Made by a program: the position numbers and the translations under genes. A stretch of 64,000 bases of DNA. Source: Triticum aestivum. Taxonomy: Eukaryota > Streptophyta > Magnoliopsida > Poales > Poaceae. Every line of letters begins with the position of its first letter. Within the stretch, counting starts at the first letter, position 1. Location: positions 159,256,323 to 159,320,322 of the forward strand of contig NC_057800.1 in the NCBI RefSeq assembly GCF_018294505.1, given 5' to 3'. Shown here in pieces: positions 57,615-64,000 of this stretch. Below the pieces are notes generated by a model. That model saw nothing but the letters and a program-made list of their open reading frames with translations, had not been told where the DNA came from and did not search any database.

Positions 57615-59377
57615 TGTTGGGGAACGTAGCAGAAATTCAAAATTTTCCTACGTGTCACCAAGATCTATCTATGGAGAGACCAGCAACGAGTAGAAGAGAG
57701 AGAGTGCATCTACATACCCTTGTAGATCGCTAAGCGGAAGCGTTCAAGTGAACGGGGTTGATGGAGTCGTACTCGTCGTGATTCAGATCACCGATGATCA
57801 AGTGCCGAACGGACGGCACCTCCGCGTTCAACACACGTACAGCCCGGTGACGTCTCCCACGCCTTGATCCAGCAAGGAGAGAGGGAGAGGTTGAGGAAGA
57901 CTCCATCCAACAGCAGCACAACGGCGTGGTGGTGGTGGAGGAGCGTGGCAATCCCGCAGGGCTTCGCCAAGCACCATGGGAAGAGGAGGTGTCACGGGAG
58001 GGAGGGATCGCCAAGGGCTCAATGGTGTGGATGCCCTCCTCCCCTCCACTATATATAGGGCAGGGGAGAAGGGGAGGCGGCAGCCCTTGCGCCCCTCCTC
58101 CAAGTGAAGGGGTGCGGCTAAGGAGGGGTGAGGAGTCCATCCTCCCCAAGGCCCACCGTCTGGCAGGTGCCTTCCCCCTTGAGGACTCTTCCCTCGCCCA
58201 AGGTTTCCTTTGCGCATGGGGCCTGGTTGGGGCTTGGTGCCCCTTGGCCCATGTAGGCCAAGGCGTCCCCCCTACAGCCCATTGCTTAGCCTTCTGGGGC
58301 AGGTGGCCCCACTTGGTGGACCCCCGGGACCCTCCCGGTGGTCCCGGTACAATACCGATATCGCCCGAAACTTTTCCGGTGACCAAAACAGGACTTCCCA
58401 TATATAAATCTTTACCTCCGGACCATTCCGGAACTCCTCGTGACGTCCGGGATCTCATCCGGGACTCCGAACAACATTCGGTAACCACATACAAGCTTCC
58501 TTTATAACCCTAGCGTCATCGAACCTTAAGTGTGTAGACCCTACGGGTTCGGGAGACATGTAGACATGACCGAGACGTTCTCCGGTCAATAACCAACAGC
58601 GGGATCTGGATACCCATGTTGGCTCCCACATGTTCCACGATGATCTCATCGGATGAACCACGATGTCAAGGACTCAATCGATCCCGTATACAATTCCCTT
58701 TGTCTATCGGTATGTTACTTGCCCGAGATTCGATCGTCGGTATCCAATACCTTGTTCAATCTCGTTACCGGCAAGTCACTTTACTCGTTCCATAACACAT
58801 CATCCCGTGATCAACTCCTTGGTCACATTGCGCATATGATGATGTCCTACCGAGTGGGCCCAGAGATACCTCTCCGTTTACACGGAGTGACAAATCCCAG
58901 TCTCGATTCGTGCCAACCCAACAGACACTTTCGGAGATACCTGTAATGCACCTTTATAGCCACCCAGTTACTTTGTGACGTTTGGTACACCCAAAGCACT
59001 CCTACGGTATCCGGGAGTTGCACAATCTCATGGTCTAAGGAAAAGATACTTGACATTGGCAAAGCTCTAGCAAATGAACTACACGATCTTTTGTGCTAGT
59101 CTTAGGATTGGGTCTTGTCCATCACATCATTCTCCTAATGATGTGATCCCGTTATCAACGACATCCAATGTCCATAGCCAGGAAACCATGACTATCTGTT
59201 GATCACAACGAGCTAGTCAACTAGAGGCTCACTAGGGACATATTGTGGTCTATGTATTCACACGTGTATTACGATTTCCGGATAATACAGTTATAGCATG
59301 AATAAAAGACAATTATCATGAACAAGGAAATATAATAATAATACTTTTATTATTGCCTCTAGGGCATGTTTCCAACA
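57615..59377 (-). repeat. 5' LTR of the minus-strand copia element
   Basis: 1763 bp, with the same ends as the other LTR. The minus-strand TATA is CTATATATAG at about 58051-58060, inside the diverged block. Confidence 0.92.
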
Positions 59378-59439
59378 GTAGGCTTTTTAGAGGTGATAGT
59401 ATTGAGTCGGATAATTCTTTGAATATGCTATATCGTTCA

Positions 59440-60310
59440 AATGGGGGCCAATTCGCTCGACCATGGCCCTTCACGGGCCGTCGGATCCATGGGCCTTCTA
59501 CGTCTCGTAGGATCCATGGGCCTTCTACGTCTCGTAGGATCCATGGGCCTTGTACGTCTCATAGGATCCATGCTCCACCGGCTCATTTATGGGTCTTGTA
59601 CGGGCCTTTAATGGGCTGTAGACGGGCCTTTAATGGAAATCGTATGTTTTATGGGCTGACAATAACGGGCTGTTAATAGGCCATATTTGGTGATGCTATG
59701 AAAATGGCCCAACAGACTAATGGTCCGCAAATGGGCTGACTGTAACGACGGACTGAATTTGGCCCATAAACAGAAAATGACAGTAACAGGCCGTAAGTAA
59801 CCGAATGCTGCAAATGAGCCCAAGAATAAATGGGCCCTCAGAAGGCCGAAAGTTAACTTGGGCTGGAAACGGCCCAACGGAATAACGGGCCGTTAATGGG
59901 TATAAAGTGATACACTGTTCATTACGGGCCAGTTTCACCACGGGCCGTTAATGGGTGTAAAGTAATACACTGTTCATTACGGGCCAGTTTCAGCATGGGC
60001 CGCTAATGGGCCAAGAGTTACAAAGGGCCTCATATGGACCGAAAGACGTCATGGGCTATACATGGGCCAGAAGTGAAAATGGGCTGGAATCATATTGGAC
60101 GGCCCAAATGACGCTACTGGGCCTAATTCGGATAGGGCGTACCGAGCCTTGGGTTAGCGGGCTGTAAATGGGCTATATGCGAACAGGCCGTTAACAGGAT
60201 TTCCATGGGCCGGCCCGCCAGCTTTTGACCAAGTCAAATGGGCCGGCCTTTTCATAGGAATGGGCCACTGTTGGGCCGTGCCATGTGTCGACGTATCATA
60301 GGCGCCTTCT
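59440..60310. repeat. GGGCC-motif array, right arm of CACTA-B
   Basis: Around 40 copies of GGGCC, TGGGC(C/T) or their complements in 870 bp. This includes a 55-bp tandem pair at 59887-59941 and 59942-59996 (GGGCCGTTAATGGGT ... ACGGGCCAGTTTCA). Dense short motifs at CACTA ends are normally the accessory-protein binding sites; that role is inferred here. Confidence 0.75.
59472..59575. repeat. 27-bp tandem repeat
   Basis: GGGCCTTCTACGTCTCGTAGGATCCAT-type units: a shortened first unit, then three full ones (the last with GTACGTCTCAT). Each unit holds the short palindrome CTACG/CGTAG. Confidence 0.9.
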
Positions 60311-60499
60311 GTCCAGTGAGTGGATGACATCTGTCCCGACGATGAGCTGACACGTGTTTCCTCTAGCCAATGATGATTTTACACGTGGAAAATCCCCATT
60401 GGTCGGGGCTGTTAACGGGTTATCAGATCCAAAACCCGACCCGATAGCTTAACAGCGTTCCGTTACTGTGGATGCCACGTGTCGATCACCCTTGATGAA

Positions 60500-60706
60500 A
60501 GCACTTCTGTGACGCGCGATTTATTGTCATGGAAGTGGACACTTCCGTGATGATAATTTTGGTAATGTCATGGAACACTTCTACGACAGCACATGTATGA
60601 CTATCTTGATTCTGTCATAAATTTGTCATGGATGTACATGCATGACAAAAAAAGTGACCTACTGTGACAAACACGTATCATCACGGAAGTGTATTTTTTT
60701 GTAGTG
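60500..60706. repeat. Right sub-terminal ATGACA repeats of CACTA-B
   Basis: Units such as GTCATGG, CATGACAAA, CTGTGACAA and CACTTC(C/T)GTGA recur up to the terminus and match the left-end units (TATGACACTTCTATGAC). Confidence 0.75.
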
Positions 60707-60709
60707 GGA

Positions 60710-61700
60710 GGCAGAGGCAGCGCTGCAAGATCGGAAGAGGTACCTCTCCTCCACACCAATACTAGTCGTGCCTAAGCCACAAGAGCCATTGCTGCTATAT
60801 CTAGAGGCGACAAATCAAGTGGTTAGTGCTACGCTAGTGGCATAGAGGGAACTTGAGGAAGAGGCAGTGGCAGCGGGGGAGCCATCGAATGATAGACTAG
60901 AGCAACCCCCGGCAAGGCCCGGTCCCAGCAAGACGGAGTCTGCGCAAGTGGGCGAAGTCAAACAGAAGAAGGTGATGCAGCACCCGGTTTATTTTGTCAG
61001 TTCCCTCTTGCAGGGGGCTCGATCAAGATATTCAGGTATACAGAAGCTACTTTTCGGCCTCCTTATGGCCTCGAGAAAGCCGTGTCACTATTTCCAAGCG
61101 CATGAGATCACCGTCGTCACCCGCCTCCCTTTGCAACAGATCCTATACAACCCAGATGCAACTGGAGGATTGTGGAGTGGGCGTTGGAACTGTCAAGCTT
61201 TGGCCTCAAGTTTGAAAGTACTTCAGCAATCAAGTGCCGAGCCTTGGCAGTGTTCATAGCAGAATGGACCTCAATGCCCGATGAAGAAATTCAAGAGACC
61301 ACCCTTCCCGGCAAGGAGAGGAGCCGTGATTGGATTATCTACTTTGATGGGGCTTTCTCGTTGCAAGGTGTTGGTGCAGTCATACTCCTTGTCGCACCCA
61401 CCGGAGAGTGCCTCAAGTACGTAGTCTAGATGCACTTTCTCCGGGAAAAATTGATGAACAACACTGCAGAGTACGAGGGATTGCTTGCTGGTCTCAGGAT
61501 CGCGGCAGACCTCGCAATTCGAAAACTCATCGTCAGGGGTGATTCGCAGCTTGTCGTCAAGCAAGTTAACAAGGATTACTAGAGCCCGTTGATGGAGGCC
61601 TATGTGGATGAAGTGAGGAAGTTTGAGGAGCTTTTTGACGGTCTACAAGTAGAGCATGTTCCCGAGTAGAGAGCAACATTGTCGATGACCTGTCAAAACG
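60710..61700 (+). pseudogene. Gypsy polyprotein: end of reverse transcriptase and RNase H, broken
   Basis: It resumes directly where 36874 stopped; coding begins EAEAALQDRKRYLSSTPILV, the RT/RNase H connection. A TAG is at about 60843-60845. The frame continues with HPVYFVSSLLQGARSRYSGI and the core of the first RNase H-like region to about 61260. A second RNase H core starts DWIIYFDGAFSLQGVGAVIL, then TAG at 61427-61429, then NNTAEYEGLLAGLRIAADL and VRGDSQLVVKQVN before TAG at about 61579. The D, E and D positions of RNase H are present, but stops and shifts destroy the reading. Confidence 0.85.
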
Positions 61701-62044
61701 CGCTGCCCTCAAATTGCCTGCGGAACCAGATACCTTTGTGCTTCAATTAACCCAACCATCCGTTGAGCCCTCAGCGGGATAGAGCAAGCGAAGGAAGGCG
61801 GGCCCGTCAAGTACTTTCTCGCTGAGCTCCCAGGAGCCGCCGGCAAGGAAGTTGTCGGGTACCCCAAGCTTGCCGGGGAGCAGCAACCTCCAGCAGGGCC
61901 CCAAGCCCTAACCTAGAGGCAGCTGCCCCTACGGCTGAAGATGAGCCTTTGGTCCTTGCTGTTGAGCCCTAGGCTCCGGCATGGGAATAGTGCATCGTCT
62001 ATTTCCTCCAAACACGGGAACTCCCTGAGGAACAGGAAGAGGCA
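61701..62044 (+). other. Gypsy linker between RNase H and integrase
   Basis: Low-complexity coding remnant (proline, alanine, glycine) with several stops. No domain is recognised. Confidence 0.45.
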
Positions 62045-63218
62045 GAGAAGGTATCCCGATGGTCCAACATGTACCAGTTTGTGGATGATGCCCTATACAG
62101 AAGGAGACCAAATGACGTGAAGTTGAAGTGCATTCCTAAGGAAGATGAACTGAAGCTGTTGGCAGAGATACATGGAGGCATGTGTGGCTCCCGCATAGGG
62201 TCAAGAGCCCTTGCCGGCAAAGCGTTCCAACAATGTTTCTTCTGGCCCACCGCTCTCCAGGATGCAACTGCGCTGGTAACCAAGTGTGAAGCGTGCCAGT
62301 TCCATTCAAAGAAGCTTCATCAGCCATCCCAAGCCCTTCAAACAATCCCTCTTTCCTGGCCATTTTCGGTCTAGGGGCTCGACATACTGGGCCCCTTTCC
62401 CCGTGCGATCGGGGGCTTTGAGTACTTGTATGTCGCAGCCGACAAGTTCACAAAGTGGCCGGAAGTGGAACCAGTGAGAAAGGTGACAACACAATTAGCC
62501 ATCAAGTTCTTCAAGGGACTAGTCTGCCGTTTTGGTGTGCCAAATAGGGTCATCACCGACAACGGCACACAGTTCATGAGCCACACCTTCATGCAATATA
62601 TCCAAGACCTCGGTGGCAAGGTTTGTTTTGCTTCTGTTGCTCATCCCAGAAGTAACGGCCAGGCTGAAAGGGCAAATGCAGAAGTGTCGCAAGGCCTCAA
62701 GACAAGAACCTTTGACAGGCTACACAAGTGCGGAAGGCGCTAGATTGATGAGTTGCCAATGGTTCTTTGGTCGATCAGAATGACACCAAATCAAGCCACT
62801 GGCCAGACACCCTTTGCCCTGGTATACGGGGCAGAAGCAGTTCTCCCCATGGAACTCATATACGGGTCACCTCGAGTGCTCGCTTATGATGAGCTTGAGC
62901 AAGAGCAGTTGCGCCAAGATGATATGACATTCCTTGAGGAAGATTATCTTCACGCTACTGTGCGAGCCGCTCACTACCGGCAAAGCCTTGCGTCGCTACC
63001 ATAACCGCAAGGTTCACGTCCAAAGCCTTGAGGAAGGCGACCTTGTTCTTCGGCGAATCCAATCCTCCAAGAGTTCAAAAAAGTTGATGCCAAAGTGGGA
63101 AGGCCCTTATCGGGTAATACGAGTCACCAGGCCCGGCGCAGTCTTCCTGGAGACCGAAGATGGCATTCCGGCGAGCAATTCCTGGAATATCGAACATCTT
63201 CGCAAGTTTTACCCCTAA
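62045..63218 (+). pseudogene. Gypsy integrase, broken
   Basis: The zinc-binding region has H in EIHGGMCGSRIGSRALAGKA and C-C in ALVTKCEACQFHSKK. After a TAG at 62372-62374 the catalytic core gives GPFPRAIGGFEYLYVAADKF (with D shortly before, in LDILGPF), ITDNGTQFMSH and RSNGQAERANAEVSQGLKTR, so D, D and E are all present. A TAG at 62741-62743 interrupts. The region then reads AVLPMELIYGSPRV and, after a frame change near 63000, WEGPYRVIRVTRPGAVFLET and the end WNIEHLRKFYP. All motifs fit Ty3/gypsy integrase; the enzyme would be inactive. Confidence 0.9.
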
Positions 63219-64000
63219 GGCGCGGTTGCCGGGAGCCCCGACAACGCCCTTTTGTACTAGCCTTGCTGGTAAGGCATGTAACCCTATGTACAAAGCCAGG
63301 CACAGATCCTGTGCGCAGCCTGGGAAAGGAATCCCTTAGTATGTACAGTTTCCCGTTGATTTCCATGTTTATGTGTATACGTATATGCATGCTTGTTCAG
63401 GATATTGTAATGCTTTTTGATTCCGACAAGTGTTAATGGACCGCCAAGGTTCCATGCTCCTGCCCTCTCTTCTTTCCAGCCGCAGCAAGGAAGCTCGATC
63501 TCGCCAAGGACCCGGCTTCGGCAAGAAGTTGAGAAGGCTGCCCGGCACGACGATCCCCGTCAAACCAAACAGATAAAGTTTACCTCTTGCCCATTCATGT
63601 TCGTAACCTGTGGCTTGTGCAATAGAAAACCTCGCCACTCTCTTTTAAACTACGGTGCTCCCATCCCTAGCCCAAACGCTGCTTCGGTCAGAATGGTTGT
63701 AGTAGCCCTTGCTAAAAGAAGATCGGTGAGGGGTTGGACCCTTTGTCTGTAACCCGATATATGTGATTCTCCGGCAGGCACAGAGGGCACCGGCAGGACA
63801 GCTTGCCGGGAGGACTCGTTTATTTGCGTTAAGGGGGCATTTCACCTCTGCATGGACGTATACATGCACGGGTTCCCGGCAAGGCTGGTCTTTTTCATTG
63901 ACATGCTGATACAAGCACAAATGTTATGGGACACAGGCATGGGTTCGAGAGATTACATTATTTAGAAATTAAGATTTGGCAAGTGCCTGCAAGCTAAAAA
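63219..64000 (+). other. Non-coding 3' part of the gypsy element
   Basis: It follows the integrase stop. A GCCGGGAGCCCCGAC-like GC-rich start is followed by mixed sequence. The polypurine tract and 3' LTR start could not be placed, as no second LTR is available for comparison, and the element may continue beyond the window. Motifs GCCGGCAAG/TTGCCGG recur (63490-63890). Confidence 0.45.

Larger units (their letters stand above)
50816..59377 (-). mobile_element. Copia LTR retrotransposon, Angela/WIS-like, minus orientation
   Basis: 8562 bp with LTRs 50816-52600 and 57615-59377, polypurine tract complement GTCTCCCACTTGCAC at 52601, primer-site complement GGCTCTGATACCAC at 57601-57614 (Met-tRNA type), and a perfect GTAGG duplication. 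The interior is so decayed that no copia ORF over 100 codons remains. The two LTRs are nearly identical outside one block of about 310-325 bp that is different (see findings). Confidence 0.92.
36875..60706. mobile_element. CACTA-B: non-autonomous CACTA transposon, 23.8 kb with nested insertions
   Basis: The left end is CACTACAAAAAAAAGACACA at 36875. The right end is ATTTTTTTGTAGTG, finishing at 60706, giving a 13-bp inverted terminus CACTACAAAAAAA. The target duplication is GGA. Both ends are followed by short units around (C)ATGACA (36930-37020 and 60525-60680), typical CACTA sub-terminal sites. Without the minus-strand copia it is about 15.3 kb. No transposase was recognised. It carries a DUF4283-like ORF, a two-exon coiled-coil gene, MITEs, Helitron-like pieces and many tandem repeats. 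Confidence 0.9.

Noticed and set aside
57730..58494. 254-residue minus-strand ORF
   Set aside because: It lies wholly within the copia LTR and continues through its variable GC-rich block; LTRs of this type do not code. The matching ORFs at 51130-51729 and 51252-51716 are rejected for the same reason.
1..64000. tRNA and rRNA genes
   Set aside because: No tRNA-like cloverleaf or rRNA sequence was recognised. The tRNA-related strings seen are retrotransposon primer binding sites.

Overview
This is plant nuclear DNA from the grass tribe Triticeae (wheat, Aegilops, barley or a close relative). The evidence is the repeat content: Angela/WIS/BARE-type copia LTRs opening with a ccctagaggcaataataaa-type start, an Athila-like LTR opening TGATACGTCTCC, Stowaway MITEs with CTCCCTCCGT ends, CACTA transposons and small Helitrons. 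Only one ordinary host gene is convincing: a two-exon SPOROCYTELESS/SPEAR (TCP-interactor, EAR-motif) gene at 1987-2614. Nearly everything else is mobile DNA.

Layout. 1-490 is a retroposon-like 3' tail. 491-1986 is the upstream region of the SPEAR-like gene. 2615-4186 is intergenic and holds a perfect 95-bp tandem duplication. 4187-4530 is a LINE endonuclease fragment, followed by LTR remnants. The first nest has four levels. A gypsy-type LTR in minus orientation (4951-5635 resuming at 32975-33510) was entered by a 27.3-kb CACTA element, called CACTA-A here (5636-32971, target duplication ACT). CACTA-A was entered by a copia element (14005-29969, target duplication GGGTG). The copia was entered by a non-autonomous Athila-like element (16457-23933, target duplication TCTCT). 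Two more LTR ends are stacked at 33511-34452.

The second nest is a decayed Tat-like Ty3/gypsy element (34453-36874 resuming at 60707 and running to the window end). It is split just after its reverse transcriptase by a 23.8-kb CACTA element, CACTA-B (36875-60706, target duplication GGA). CACTA-B contains a minus-strand copia element (50816-59377, target duplication GTAGG), three MITEs and two Helitron-like fragments.

No TNP2-type transposase was recognised in either CACTA element, so both look non-autonomous. Both carry gene-like segments. CACTA-A has a 3'-5' exonuclease-like ORF, two broken alanine-rich ORFs, a satellite of about 500 bp per unit and a spliced B3-like gene. CACTA-B has a DUF4283-like ORF and a two-exon coiled-coil gene whose first exon exists in two copies. 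The LTR retrotransposon polyproteins are all broken by stops and frameshifts. The most unusual signals are a mosaic LTR pair whose core-promoter block has been exchanged, the gene-like cargo inside the CACTA elements, and a dense GGGCC-motif array in the right arm of CACTA-B. All family names come from recognising motifs by eye; no database search was run.
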